A stretch of DNA of 64,000 bases from Selaginella moellendorffii (taxonomy: Eukaryota > Streptophyta > Lycopodiopsida > Selaginellales > Selaginellaceae). This document shows, one piece after another, positions 11,546-22,212 of this stretch. Under the pieces are notes generated by a model that saw only the letters and a program-made list of their open reading frames with translations, did no database searches and was not told the origin of the DNA. How positions within the stretch are numbered: position 1 is the stretch's first letter; the number at the start of each line of letters is the position of its first letter. The stretch spans positions 571,916-635,915 of the forward strand of contig NW_003314267.1 of the NCBI RefSeq assembly GCF_000143415.4, written 5' to 3'. The translations under genes and the position numbers were made by a program.

Positions 11546-12530
11546 TCTAGCACCTTAGAATGTGTTTCTATTAGTATCATATAAAAAACACATACTTGAA
11601 GCAACATGTAAAACACCCAAATTTAGCTACCAGCAGAGACATATAATTATAATCCTTAATATCCCTAAGTGGCTTCTCCTTAACATTGATGACAACTTGA
11701 AGCACAACTCTAGTTCTCCTTTAGTGTTTTATATAAGAGAATTGTAGTTGTGGAAAGAGACATGAAGAATTTCTCACTAGGAACTACTCTAGTGACTAGC
11801 TGGGACAGCATCAATCTCACAGCCGACCTAGAGGTGTTTACACAAAATCAAGAGTTCAAAGTCATCCACTGCAGGTAAAATGAACACCTTCAAAAAAGCT
11901 TGCCTAGCCATGGCAGTATGGCTACCATTGTGAGAGCCAACTTGTCACATGTTGAAACCCAATGTAGAACCTGAAAAACCTGAGAGTTTTTCCTTCCTCG
12001 ACTTTATTTGCTATGTCTCTAAAGAGCTAGATGCTATTAGCTAAAGCACTCTCAAGCTTCTCTGCAGAAAGGAGAAAGAACTAATGTACAGCTTTCTGGA
12101 TCATGCTGTGTTAGTCACTCCTCTCCGGCTTGGGTGGAGTGAGCTCACACCTGGAGCTCTTGGGTCTCCATCTTTGGTGCTGGGTGGCCACTGACCACCA
12201 AAACATTCCAGTGCCACAAAGATCCCACAAGGATCCTCTCTCTACAATTGCCTCTTCTTGTTGAGGAAGAAAAACTTGCCTGAAGAAACTCCTAGCAATC
12301 ATCAAGCTCCTCGCTTGCATTCCCAAACCCTAGACACATCCTCCTCCCCAAGTTGCATTTTGAGCACATATCTTCCTCCTCCACAGCCATCACCAGCCCT
12401 GCCACGCATGATCCCCTCTCCTACTTATTGCCTAGCATATGCTGCCCAGTTAGCAAGCACTATTTTGATTATCATAGTATCAAACATTAGCATCATTATT
12501 TGCGGTTATTCAAGGCAAGTGTTTGAGAAA
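11546..12530. other. Intergenic between gypsy fragment and PPR block
   Basis: HSKVLDGL (minus, ~11560) may extend the gypsy RT. Otherwise I see no gene; a 93-residue plus frame at 12258-12539 lacks recognisable motifs. Confidence 0.35.
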
Positions 12531-12533
12531 ACC

Positions 12534-13662
12534 CAGTGAAGAATCTTGTCAGCTGGAATGTTGCTATTGCAGCAATTGCCACAGCTAGGGAGCTGGAGGA
12601 GGCATGGCAATTATTTGATGGGATGCCTTTTTACAGTCTCATGTCATGGACAACAATGATCACTACATATGCAGATTGTGGAATGGTTGATGAAACAAAA
12701 AATTAGTTTCTTGCACTGGCGCACAGAGACGTCATCTGCTGGAAGGTAATGCTTTTGTGCTATGCCCAAACCTGGCATCTGAAAGAAGCCATTGCCCTCT
12801 TCAATGAGATGCCAAAGCAAGATGTTTCGTTGTATAAAACTATGATATCAGTTTTGCCATCAAGAAATTATTTAGAAAATGTGAAGGATCTATTTGATAC
12901 TATGCCATTATGAACTATAGCCGCTTGGAACTTTCTGATTATGGCAAATGCTGAGAATGGGCAAAGTGAAAAAGGTGGCCATTGTTTTCTTTGAGATGCC
13001 TGAGTGGGACTGCTGCTCATGGAACAGCCTCTTGGGTGCGATTGCGGAGTCTAGGAGGATTGATGATGCAATCGTGATGTTTCAGAGAATCCCTTTCAAA
13101 GACACAGTTTCATGGAACCTGATGATTGTGGCAATAGGTTCCCGCGGCCATATCCACGAGGTGCAAGCTCTCTTTGCTGTGATGCCACAGAGAAACATTG
13201 TCTCATGGAGCACAATGATCAGAGCTTGTGAGCAGTAGGGACTGGCTGTGGACACAAAGATTGTGTTTGATTCCATGGAGTCTCAAGACACGGTCTCGTG
13301 GAATTCACTTCTGGCAGCTTACCTTGCGAGCGATTGAGTGGGTGATGCTAGAAAAGTGTTTGATTCCATACGTGATTGAGATGCGGTGTCATGGACATCG
13401 ATGATCTCCACCCACACTGCACGGGGCCAGATGTGCGCTCTTCGATTCCATGCCATGGTGAGTTGTGGTGTGTGGAATGCAATCATCTCCGGCTACACAA
13501 GGAGCAGCAATCTAGATGAGGCACAGCTTTCCTTTGGTCAGATGCCCCATTGCAACACTATGACAATCAATGCCATGGTTGCAAAGCTTGCATTTGGTGG
13601 TAGGATTCAAGACCTACAGTCCGGGAGGATTGAGGAAGCCAGGGCACTGTTTGATCACTTGA
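12534..13662 (+). pseudogene. PPR pseudogene fragment A
   Basis: At least nine degenerate pentatricopeptide units of plant organelle type are readable, e.g. KNLVSWNVAIAAIATARELE, SWTTMITTYADCGMVDE, TVSWNLMIVAIGSRGHIHEV, NIVSWSTMIRACEQ and GVWNAIISGYTRSSNLDEAQ. PPR proteins bind organellar RNA, often as C-to-U editing factors. In-frame stops (for example before 12950, at ~13237, ~13337 and ~13380) break it. At ~13660 PPR sequence (RIEEARALFDHLS) switches abruptly to retrotransposon gag, which I read as an inversion breakpoint. Confidence 0.8.
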
Positions 13663-13689
13663 GCCTGGAGAATTGGGACAATCAGAGCA

Positions 13690-14303
13690 AGATTTCTTTG
13701 TAACGAAGCTTACGGGCCATGCTTCTTCGTGGTGGAAGAACTACATCAAAGCTAATCTGAAGCCAACTTCTTAGACTGATTTGACAAAGGTTTTCTGTGC
13801 TTTATTTGTCAAGAATTTTGAAGAGGTTGATCTCATGAATCAGTTGTTAGAGATCCGGCAGGGGACTTTGTCTTTGGATGTGTATGCCCGCAAGTTCCAT
13901 GATCTTTGCCTTAGTCTCACAGGCACCTATAATGAGCTGCTAAAGGTGCAATGTTTTATTAAAGGATTGAACTTGGTGGATGTGTAACAGAAGGTCAAGA
14001 AGGATTTTCCAGCAACATTGACTGATGCTATCACTAAAGCTCAGATATTTTCGCCCGAACCATCAGTCAACTCGGTCAACTCTGGTGGTCTACGGGGTGG
14101 TCAACGTGATGACCAGCTCACCAATGCCTCATATTCGGGGAAGAAACAGCCATTGTTCCATTGTGGCTCAAAAAATGAAGATGGCAGTGAGGCTATGAAA
14201 CTTTGTTTGGACCAGCGAGAGAAAGACAAAGCAGAAGGCAATTGTTTTCGTTGCCATAGGGTTGGACATCAGAGCAAGGATTGTTTTGAAGGGGTCAATG
14301 AAT
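13690..14303 (+). pseudogene. Gag C-terminal half with zinc knuckle
   Basis: HASSWWKNYIKANLKPTS opens the stretch, followed after a stop by the capsid-like LLEIRQGTLSLDVYARKFHD and then the nucleocapsid knuckle C-x2-C-x4-H-x4-C at ~14250-14292. Stops at ~13775 and 13987 break the frame. Confidence 0.75.
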
Positions 14304-14558
14304 GATAAGGTGACTGTGGTGGAAATTATAGGCAATGATGTCAGTGATAGTGCTTTTGGGGCCGTATTGTTTCAAGTTAGGCATTCTCTCGCATTCATGA
14401 GTCACAAGTTTGATGCCACACAACAGAATTGACGTACTCGAGAATAGTGACATTCTCTATATAGATCGGACTTCCATGTGGATTCAAACCATTAGTCTCT
14501 CCAATATTTCAGTCGACAAAAGGATCTTCGAGGCCGCTTTGCTCGTTGGCAAGAGTTC

Positions 14559-15430
14559 ATGCAGGAAATATCTGTTAAGATCTGGTACAAGCATGGAGGT
14601 GACAATAAGGTGGCTGATGTGTTATCTAGGATGGTAAATTCTATCTCGTTCGTGAAGCTATCCAACGATCTCTTGGATGAGCTTAAGGAGTTTGTTGACT
14701 TCGACTCCTTTATCACTGATATTCGCGCGAAGGTTTTGTTGAGGGATGCTTCTACAGATTTGAAGGGTGACAAATTTACATCATTCAAAATAGAAGATGG
14801 AATCCTGGTGAAGAAGGGACTTGTAGTGGTTCCTCGTGTTGACAAACTCATCAAACGGATTTTGGTTGAGTGTCATGATGTGCCAAGTGCTGGGCATCCG
14901 GGGGTATTGAGAATGTATATGTTGGTGAAGAGGCATTTCTTTTGGCCTGGGATGAAGTCAGATGTTGAAAAGTACATATGTGGTTGCTTGACCTACCAAG
15001 CGGTCAAAGTTGACTGGCCTCTATCATCCTTTACGTGTACCTAAGAATAAGTGGGATAGCATATTGATGGACTTTATCACTGGTTTGCCCAAAACTTTTC
15101 GAAGAAATAATGCTATTTGGGTTGTTGTGGATCATTTGACAAAGATAGCTCACTTCTTCTCTGTGAAGACAACGATAAAAGCTTCTGAACTTGCTTAGTT
15201 GTTTGTAGACCAATTATTTAGTCTTTATGGTTTGCCGGGTGACATTGTGAGTGATCGGGATCCTAAGTTCACGTCCAAGTTTTGGCAAACGGTCTTTGAG
15301 AAGGTAGAGACTAAGCTGAGCATGAGTAGTGGTGAGCATCCAGCAGACAAAGCGCATGAATCAACTATTAGAAGATATGCTACGGTCTTTTGTGGGAAAC
15401 TTGACTCGATAGGAAGTATGGGAAAAATAC
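14559..15430 (+). pseudogene. RNase H end plus integrase (zinc-binding and core)
   Basis: VKIWYKHGGDNKVADVLSRM closes the RNase H domain. The integrase HHCC module (AGHPGVLRMYMLVKRHFFWPGM...CGCL) follows, but the second Cys pair is disturbed. A frame change at ~15010 leads to the core with WDSILMDFITGLP, DHLTKIAHFFSV, and, after a stop at 15198, LYGLPGDIVSDRDPKFTSKF. The first two catalytic Asp are readable; the region of the third acid is frameshifted. Confidence 0.8.
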
Positions 15431-16129
15431 TTGCCTTTGCTTCAGTTTGCTCACAATAGTGCTCATCAATCAGCTATTGGCATGTCTCCTTTTATGGCAA
15501 TGTATGGCTATGAGCCTAGGTCTCCTATGAGTTTGAATTTGGCTTTGGTTCGGGTTCCTCATGCTTGTGATTTCCTGGAGGATATGCAAGACAAGCTTGA
15601 GTTGACAAAATTGAACATGAGGCAAGCTCAAGAACGAGACAAAAGATTGGCTGATGAGCATTGTCGTCATCAAGAGTACAAAGTTGGTGACAAGGTTTTC
15701 CTTAAGCTGTTAGATGCACAACGGTCTTTGAAAGGAGGTGGCAGTGCTAAGTTGTCTCCACGGTATTGTGGGCTTTTGACAATTTTACAGCGTGTGGGGG
15801 ATCTTGCATACACTTTAGACTTGCTAGTTAATTTGAAGATTCATCCAACGTTCCATGTGAGCAAGCTTAAAGTGTGTTTGCACTTTGGTGATATCGTGGA
15901 TCAGTCCATCATCCAGGTTCCAGAGATTGATGCAGAGAAGGCTGGTCTGGCCAATATTCTTGCTCAAAGATTGGTGAAAACACGCCGGAAGACAACTAGG
16001 GAGTCGTTAGTTCAGTGGAATGGTTATTCCATGGACGAAGCTACATGGGAAATTGAGGATGACATGAAGAGAGTGTTTCTGAGTTTTGGTTATGACTTGG
16101 ATGACATTTTTGAGGAAGGGGAGAATTGA
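15431..16129 (+). pseudogene. Integrase C-terminus with chromodomain
   Basis: This 232-residue open piece starts at PLLQFAHNSAHQSAIGMSPF (typical end of the gypsy integrase core), passes through the GPY/F-like part (KLSPRYCGLLTILQRVGDLA) and ends with a chromodomain: ESLVQWNGYSMDEATWEIED. Chromodomains direct integration to modified chromatin and define chromoviruses. It is the best-preserved part of the element. Confidence 0.85.
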
Positions 16130-16375
16130 GTTTTATAGCCGTATTGCTATATGATTTGAGCTATTTGTTCTATTCTTGTTCTCTTGTTTCCATGACTGTA
16201 TTGTTATGTGAGAAAGCTGTATTGCTTTCTTTCTTTCATGACTGTTTGTCACAATGTTGGTGTTGCTGTTTGCACATCTTTTCTCCATGGCCGTATTGCA
16301 TTAGACTCCTTTCATGTGAGGCTATTTAGCTTCTCGAGGCTACTGTATGTGGCTGGGTCATGAAGGAGGGGAAAA

Positions 16376-16487
16376 TGACACAAACCACAAGAATATTCCA
16401 AGAATATTCTATGGCCTGTGGGATTTAAGGCCATAACGCCTTAAGGGTTGGGAGGTTGGCCTAGGGTTCGCTCTCTTGTTCATTTCA
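16376..16487 (+). repeat. 3' LTR of the chromovirus, 112 bp
   Basis: Starts TGACACAAACC right after the purine tract and ends CATTTCA. It is ~91% identical to the inverted LTR at 22101-22212, which has the same length. The next five bases, CTACA (16488-16492), equal the five bases outside the other LTR. Confidence 0.85.
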
Positions 16488-18227
16488 CTACATCATGGAA
16501 TCAATTCTTGTGGAATGCCATGCTCTCTACCTTCGCATCAAACAGCCATCTTGACCATGCAAAGCTGTTGTTTGATCTAATGCCCGAATGGGATGTTGCT
16601 TCATGGTCGATCATGATCACTGCCTTCTCCAGGCATGGCTTACTCCTACAGTCAAAAGAAGTTTTCAATTCCATGAGAGAGAGAGGCCTTGTAGCATGGA
16701 ATGCAATGATCTTAGCATATGAGACAAACAGGCATTTGGATAAAGCAATGCAGCTCTTTGAGCTTATGCAGAAAGGAGCTTAATCTCTTGATCCATAATT
16801 CTATCCAAATCCACCAACTTCTTTTAAATAACGACACTCTTCAGCTCCATGCCTGAGAGAGATCTTGTTGCTTGGAACTCTCAGCTATCAGCACTTGGCC
16901 AAGCTGGGCATTTGCAGGAGGCGAAGGACATCTTCTCCAACATGCCAAAATTTGATGCTCTGTCTTTTACGTCCATGATTCAGTGCTTTGGCCAGCACGG
17001 CCTTTTGGAAGATGCCAAGTATTTCTTCCTCGCACTGCCTCACAAGGATTTGGTTGCCTGCACGGTTTTTCTTGTTGTCTTGGTGGAAAGTGGCTGCTTT
17101 CACAAGGCAAAGAATCTGTTTGAGTCGATTGAGTGTATAGATGTGGTTTCATGCGCGGTAATCCTGTCCGCTTACGCAGATCACAACGACAGTAGCATCG
17201 CTGAGGCTGAGCAAATCTTTTACACCATGCAGCGCCACAACACGTTTGCTTGCACTGCAATCCTGCGCTTGTATTCTCGGCAAGGACAGACTCACGACGC
17301 CGAAGCCATATATTTAGGTCTGCCTGATCAAGGCGAGCATTTAGTCCCGGCAACCGCTCTCATTACAGCATATGCTTGCAATGGGCATCTGAAAAAAGTA
17401 CAGAAACTCTTTGATGGAATGAAGGAGCGAAACGAGGTTACGTGGACTGCCATGCCGACAGGATATGTAAACAACCACAGGCTAGAGGACGCCCTGTGGA
17501 ATTTTGAGAAAATGCCGGGTCACAGCGAGATACCAGTGATTGTGCTCATGTCGGGGTATGCCCGAAGTGGACATATGCTTTTTGCTAAGAGAATTTTTGA
17601 CAACTCCAGTGAAAAGAGTGCTATTGCTTTCAATGCTCTCTTGTCTGGTTTTTCATCAAATTCGCAGTTACTGGAAGCCAAAAGTGTGTTCGATTCAATC
17701 CAAGAAAGAAATCAATCTTCATGGAGTGCAATGCTTTCTGCATATACCCAAAACGGGCATCTGGATATGGCAAATCGGATGTTCTTAACAATGCCGGACA
17801 AGGATTTCATATCTTGCTGGCAGCATACTCTTGGATTGGGGCCATTTCCAGAGCCTTGGATGCCTTTCAAACCATGGTCACTACTAATACACCTGATGAA
17901 GCTAGGTTAACAGCTTTGCCCACGTCATGTGCTCACAAAGGCACTGCTGCCATAGCTTGGGATCTCTTTGTGTCTTTCCAGTTTGATCACTCCATCAAAC
18001 CCTCAAAGCAGCACTACTCGTGTATGATTGGTGTGCTTGTCTGGTCAGGGTATATCCAAGACGCTGAGAATCTTCTGTGGGAGATGCCATACTACCCAGA
18101 TTCCATGCATTGGAAGTGCTTGCTTGGAGCTGTAGTGAGTGGAGATGCAATGAAAAATGCCATTAGTGTGGAGCCTAGTAACAGTGCTGCATATGTTCTT
18201 ATTGCCAATTCTCACATAGTTACATAG
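16488..18227 (+). pseudogene. PPR pseudogene B (best-preserved copy) with E-domain-like C-terminus
   Basis: Tandem PPR units run from FLWNAMLSTFASNSHLDHA through the 353-residue stretch 16849-17910 (e.g. RDLVAWNSQLSALGQAGHLQ, NEVTWTAMPTGYVNNHRLED). A +1 frame carries on to an E-domain-like end: PDEARLTALPTSCAHKG, KQHYSCMIGVLVWSGYIQDA, YVLIANSHIVT. Stops at ~16783-16848 break it, and so does a frame change near 17815. There, compared with the copy at 24.4 kb, about ten bases are missing between ATATCTTG and CATACTCTTGG. An intact version would be an organelle RNA-binding editing-type factor. Confidence 0.85.
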
Positions 18228-18295
18228 CTTAGATATTTTCAAGAGATTATATCAATTTTTACAACTATATCAAATTTTCTTACAAGGTGTCATGG

Positions 18296-18720
18296 TTTTT
18301 GTTGGCTATTTGATCGGCATTTATACCCATGGAATCCATATGGAACTCCAGCAGGCAACTCTAGAAAAGCCACTGTCTCAAGCGTGGGCGATTTGGCATC
18401 TATGACCAAAAGCTCCAAGACACCATTTTTCTCATCATGGATGTAGCTTAAGACGTATCCATCACCTTCCTCCTCGCCATTCGCCACAAAACTTACCACG
18501 TTTGAATCTCCTTGATGCCACAATGCACAGCTCCTTGAGGTCCAGGTCACTTGTTCTGTCAATTACCACACTGGACAGCCGTGGAGCGTCCAGATCAACC
18601 TTGGCCAGGCCCGAGAATTTGGGCCATGGCCCATAGTTGTAGATGTACCGGTTCTTCTGCCCCAGGAGTTTCTGGTTGATCTTTCCAAAATCCAGTCCCA
18701 CCAAGCACACATGTTGCTTC
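18296..18720 (-). pseudogene. Carotenoid cleavage dioxygenase C-terminal fragment
   Basis: On the minus strand: KNRYIYNYGPWPKFSGLAKV, then, after a frame change near 18560, SNVVSFVANGEEEGDGYVLS, YIHDEKNG, ELLVIDAKSP and LPAGVPYGFHG. This is the conserved end of the CCD/NCED family, iron enzymes that cleave carotenoids (ABA and apocarotenoid synthesis). The last iron-ligand His lies in the GFHG motif. Only ~140 of ~550 residues remain. A smaller copy lies at 23.78 kb. Confidence 0.8.
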
Positions 18721-19100
18721 CACGACCGAGATTGAGATAGTTATCCTTACCTCAAAACCAAATTTTAAGAGTGGTTGTACAAGTGATTGTTGTGTGGCTT
18801 GCTGCTTGGATAATTTCTGGGGGATTTCACTTTGTAAGTGAATTCAATATAACCAATAGTCATGTAGAACAGTGTGTCCTTGGAAAGTCTGAACGTTCTT
18901 AGTTTTGAAGTGTGGCAGGACTAGATTCTTAGTTGCGGGGAAAAAATTCTCTCCATAATTTATATGGATCTATGCTTAGAACTAATGTTAAGAAAACATA
19001 ATATGTGATTCCCACAGGCAAAGCTTTTGTACCAGTGTGACATCACGGTTTGAAGAATCTGTACCGATCATGATCGCATATTAATTTACAGCCCCACTTT
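18721..19100. other. Intergenic within the PPR block
   Basis: No gene recognised between the dioxygenase fragment and the cysteine-rich fragment. Confidence 0.4.
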
Positions 19101-19106
19101 CGACAT

Positions 19107-19281
19107 GCATCCCATAGCTGCAAAGACGATGGTGGTGTAGGTCAAGACACTAATCTCCGAATTGATGATTGTTTCTACAACTCTCAAGGCACTAGCCAAG
19201 ATTGCATCAACAGATATGCTTTTTTTCTCATAGAGAGCAATGTATGGTCAAGAGGTTTTATTGGATGGAATAAAAAAGTGT
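19107..19281 (+). pseudogene. Fragment of an unidentified cysteine-rich protein
   Basis: Reads HSCKDDGGVGQDTNLRIDDC, FYNSQGTSQDCINRYAFFLI to a stop at ~19281. This matches the end of the minus-strand frame 22434-22883 (DNSGADHDTNFRIDDC, FYNNQGTIQDC), where the reading frame stops earlier. Family not recognised. Confidence 0.55.
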
Positions 19282-19284
19282 AGC

Positions 19285-19518
19285 AATCTATCTGCAGCTT
19301 GTAAGCTTCACAATGAGATCAAGCACGTCGTTGTGGCAGGAGATTCTTTGGCATCCAATTTTCTGGTGCAAATGTATGGGAGGTGTGGATGACCCGAGGC
19401 AGCATGGCAAGTATCTAGATCGAGGAGTGGAATGCCATGCCACATCAAACAGCCATCTTGACCAAGAAAAGCAGTTGTTTGATCGAATGGGACCTTGCTT
19501 CATGGTCGATCATGATCA
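19285..19518 (+). pseudogene. PPR pseudogene C, 5' piece
   Basis: CKLHNEIKHVVVAGDSLASN and FLVQMYGRCG are the usual N-terminal PPR/spacer wording ('LH..I...G...D..L.N.LV.MYG.CG'), followed by a stop and decayed sequence to GTCGATCATGATCA. A small LTR element then interrupts the sequence. Confidence 0.7.
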
Positions 19519-19655
19519 TGTTAGAGGTAGAGATGATGTGGCATGTAGTTATGCCCACGTGGCAGTAGTTCCATGTATATGTACCATCTATATACAGTTG
19601 AATATAGAGAGAGAGAAAGTTCTTGTTCCTCATGTGCATCTCTCCATTGCTAACA
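19519..19655 (+). repeat. 5' LTR of the second small LTR element
   Basis: TGTTAGAGG...GCTAACA, flanked on the left by GATCA and on the right by the primer binding site. Contains an AG dinucleotide run. Confidence 0.85.
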
Positions 19656-20218
19656 TGGTATCTAAGCAATTGGCTCCTTGATTTTGGGCATGGCGCTTGC
19701 TGGCCAAGAGGCCAGTGACGAGGAGGAGGATGAGCCTCTTGATTGCAATCCCTTTTTGCAATGCTTGAAGCTTTTTTTGGATGTGCTAGATGCTTGAGGC
19801 ATTGCATCAAGGCACTAGGCCGTGTAGAGGCGTTGAGCAGCAAGCAGTAGCAAGTAGAGCATAAAGCCAGTGGGAGATTGAGAGATTTCAGCAACCCACA
19901 TCAAAAATTGGATCAAGCAAGATTCAAGAACATTGCATAACAGCAATTGGGAAGGATGCTTATGGAGATTCAAGTGCTTGGTAGCAGTAGAAGTGGGAGC
20001 CTGGCAGTTCATAGCCAAGACCACATGCTAGTGGCAAGATTGAAGCCATAGCAAGGAGCAAAGAGTGTGCAAGCAAGTTCAAGACCAAGAACCAAATTTT
20101 GGGTTGATTGATGAGTTTTTCATATGCTTTTCTCATCAACTCTCCATGCTCATCATCTCAGACTAGCTAGGCACGATTAGATTCAGGCTCGGATCAGCCG
20201 CCTGATCGTGAGTGGGAG

Positions 20219-20345
20219 TGTTAAAGGTAGACATGATGTGGCATGTAGTTATGCCCATGTGGCAGTAGTTCCATGTATATGTACCAGTTGAATACAGAGA
20301 GAGAGAAAGTTCTTCCTCCTCATGCGCATCTCTCTACTGCTAACA
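20219..20345 (+). repeat. 3' LTR of the second small LTR element
   Basis: TGTTAAAGG...GCTAACA followed by GATCA. It lacks a ~10-bp segment present in the 5' LTR (CATCTATATA region). Confidence 0.85.
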
Positions 20346-20394
20346 GATCATTGCCTTCCCTTGGCATGGCTTACTACTGTTTTTTATTCCATGA

Positions 20395-20428
<34 letters not shown>

Positions 20429-21150
20429 CAGAGAGGCTGAAATACAATGATAGTATGCCACAAACAGGCATTTGGATAAAGAAATGCATCTTTGAGCTTA
20501 TGCCAGAAAGGAGCTAATCTCTTAGACCACAATTCTATCAAAGACAACCAACATATGCCAATTAAGGACTCTGTTTATGCCGAGAGATCTTGTTTCTTGG
20601 AACTCTCATCTAGCAGCAACTGCCCAAGCTGGGCATTTGCAGGAAGTGAAGAACATCTTTTCCAACATGCCAGAGTTTGCTCCTCTGTCGTTCATGCCCA
20701 GTGCTTTGGCCACCCTCATAAGGATTTGGTTGTGTCCATTTCTTTTCTTGTCATCTTGGTGGAAAGTGGCTGCTTCACAAGTCCATTGTCTTGTGCTGTG
20801 CTTGCACAGATCACGACGACAGTCGAGGCTGAGCAGAATTTTTACAGCATGCAGTGTTTATGCTGCAGTTGTATTCTCAAGAATTGACTCATGACACTGA
20901 AGCCATATATTTAGGTCTGCCTGATCAAGGCAATCATTTAGTTTGGGAACATCTAAAGAATCTCTTTGATGAATGATGAGACAAGGTTACGTGGACTGCC
21001 ATGCTGACAGGGTATGTTAACTACCAGAAGTTGGAGGAAGTGTTCGAAACAATGCCAATCACAGCGTGATAGCAGATTGTGCTCTTGCCCGAAATGGACG
21101 TATGCTTTTTGCGAAGAGAATGTTTGACAACTCCAATGTTCTTGAATATG
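20346..21150 (+). pseudogene. PPR pseudogene C, 3' piece
   Basis: Resumes the PPR copy after the LTR insertion: RDLVSWNSHLAATAQAGHLQ, VKNIFSNMPEFAPLSF and KVTWTAMLTGYVNYQKLEE, parallel to copy B but with several deletions and stops. A (GT)n(GA)n microsatellite sits at ~20395-20430. Confidence 0.75.
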
Positions 21151-21479
21151 CTATCATAATAAGGAGGGAGTGCTGAACTTTCTGGGCTGGCGGATCCAGC
21201 CAATGGCAGCTGTCCAATAGGGGGTAATTGTAAAAGGGTTATTTCTTTAACCATGTCTTAGTGAATAATTGTGTTGATGTTTGCTCCTAGCCAATGGGAG
21301 GCAGCCAAACTGCGTGAGAGAAGAAGGTGTAGCAACATGTGTCACATGCATGTGTTCTGTAGCAGATCTCACTAGAGTTCCAACCCTTATGCTGGAGCTT
21401 GTGGAAAAGATCCAGTGCCAATCAATGCAATTTGAGATTGTGGGCAATGCCAGTCTAGGAGACTAGATTTGGATCTGGC
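21151..21479. other. Rearranged PPR flank
   Basis: No clear protein; the 21151-21480 piece links copy C to the inverted PPR fragment. Confidence 0.3.
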
Positions 21480-21728
21480 ATGGCATGGAAGATCGCAATC
21501 AAGATGGCCGAATTGGATGTAGCTCATGAGGATGGTGTTCAAGGACATTGGTTGCTCTCTCTTGCCCTGGAGAGGAGGATCTTTGTCTTGCGCAAATGCC
21601 CATTCGAGGCCAATGCTTTGATCATGGCATTGTAGCTCGATTTGGGAGAAGATCTGCCATACCTCCGCAACATCCACGATTTGGGCATATGCATCGATGA
21701 TCTTCACCTTATCCTCACAAGGATTGTG
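21480..21728 (-). pseudogene. PPR fragment D, inverted, abutting gag
   Basis: Minus strand: KVKIIDAYAQIVDVAEVWQI, FSQIELQCHDQ, LNTILMSYIQFGHLD. This PPR-like sequence directly follows gag sequence (LELWESCW) in the same reading direction. It is the other side of the inferred inversion breakpoint, so it was probably once joined to fragment A at 13660. Confidence 0.6.
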
Positions 21729-22212
21729 AGACCAACAACTTTCCCACAATTCCAACCAAGAATCAACCTCTTGACTATCACAAACATCTGGTGATGACTT
21801 CCATTCCATAATACCATAATCCTTGGCATGCTTGACGTACCAATGGTAATCATAGACATGAGATCGATTCAATCCTTGAGGGTCCATGTGAAGCAAGAAA
21901 TCCTTAATGAGATTGACAGAATCCTTAACCTCCTTTATGTCACTCTAAACTGCAGAAATCTAGCGTTCTTGCCACACAACGACATCATCAAGAGTCTCTT
22001 CCGCATCGTCATAGCTATCATCACTAATGCCATACTCCTCATCAGGATCAATCTCTTGCTCACCTGCCATCCCCAAAAGAACGTGCTGCTCTGATACCAA
22101 TGAGATGATTAAGAGAGCAAACCCTAGGCCAACCTCCCAACCCTTAAGGCATTACGGCCTTAAATCCCACAGGCCATAGAATATTCTTGAAATATTCCTG
22201 TGGTTCATGTCA
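21729..22212 (-). mobile_element. 5' end of the chromovirus, inverted (LTR, primer site, gag N-terminus)
   Basis: Minus strand order: 112-bp LTR (22212-22101), primer binding site TGGTATCAGAGC (22099-22088), a leader with MAGEQEIDPDEEYGISDD, then gag-like LLHMDPQGLNRSHVYDYHW, EWKSSPDVC and VDSWLELWESCW, stopping at ~21.73 kb. This is exactly the part missing from the plus-strand element at 13.66-16.49 kb. The bases outside the LTR on this strand are CTACA, equal to those outside the other LTR. Confidence 0.85.
22101..22212 (-). repeat. 5' LTR of the chromovirus, 112 bp
   Basis: TGACATGAACC...CATCTCA on the minus strand. I counted ten differences from the 16376-16487 copy. Confidence 0.85.

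Larger units (their letters stand above)
13663..16487 (+). mobile_element. 3' part of a chromodomain Ty3/gypsy element (chromovirus), decayed
   Basis: In order: gag from KISFVTKLTGHASSWWKNY, a CCHC knuckle CFRCHRVGHQSKDC (~14250), remains of RNase H (GAVLFQ..., then DNKVADVLSRM), integrase, chromodomain, a purine tract GAAGGAGGGGAAAA (16362-16375) and a 112-bp LTR (16376-16487). Protease and reverse transcriptase are missing: RNase H follows the knuckle within ~60 bp. Frameshifts and stops are frequent. The 5' end is not here but lies inverted at 21.73-22.21 kb. Confidence 0.85.
19519..20345 (+). mobile_element. Second small LTR (TRIM-like) element with GATCA target duplication
   Basis: LTRs 19519-19655 (137 bp) and 20219-20345 (127 bp) begin TGTTAGAGGTAGA / TGTTAAAGGTAGA and end GCTAACA. 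GATCA flanks both sides (19514-19518 and 20346-20350). The first LTR is directly followed by TGGTATCTAAGC, a variant of the Met-tRNA primer site, and the second is preceded by a short purine tract GTGGGAG. The interior (~560 bp) has no protein. The uninterrupted sequence survives in PPR copy B near 16600-16640 (CATGATCACTGCCTTC). Confidence 0.88.
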
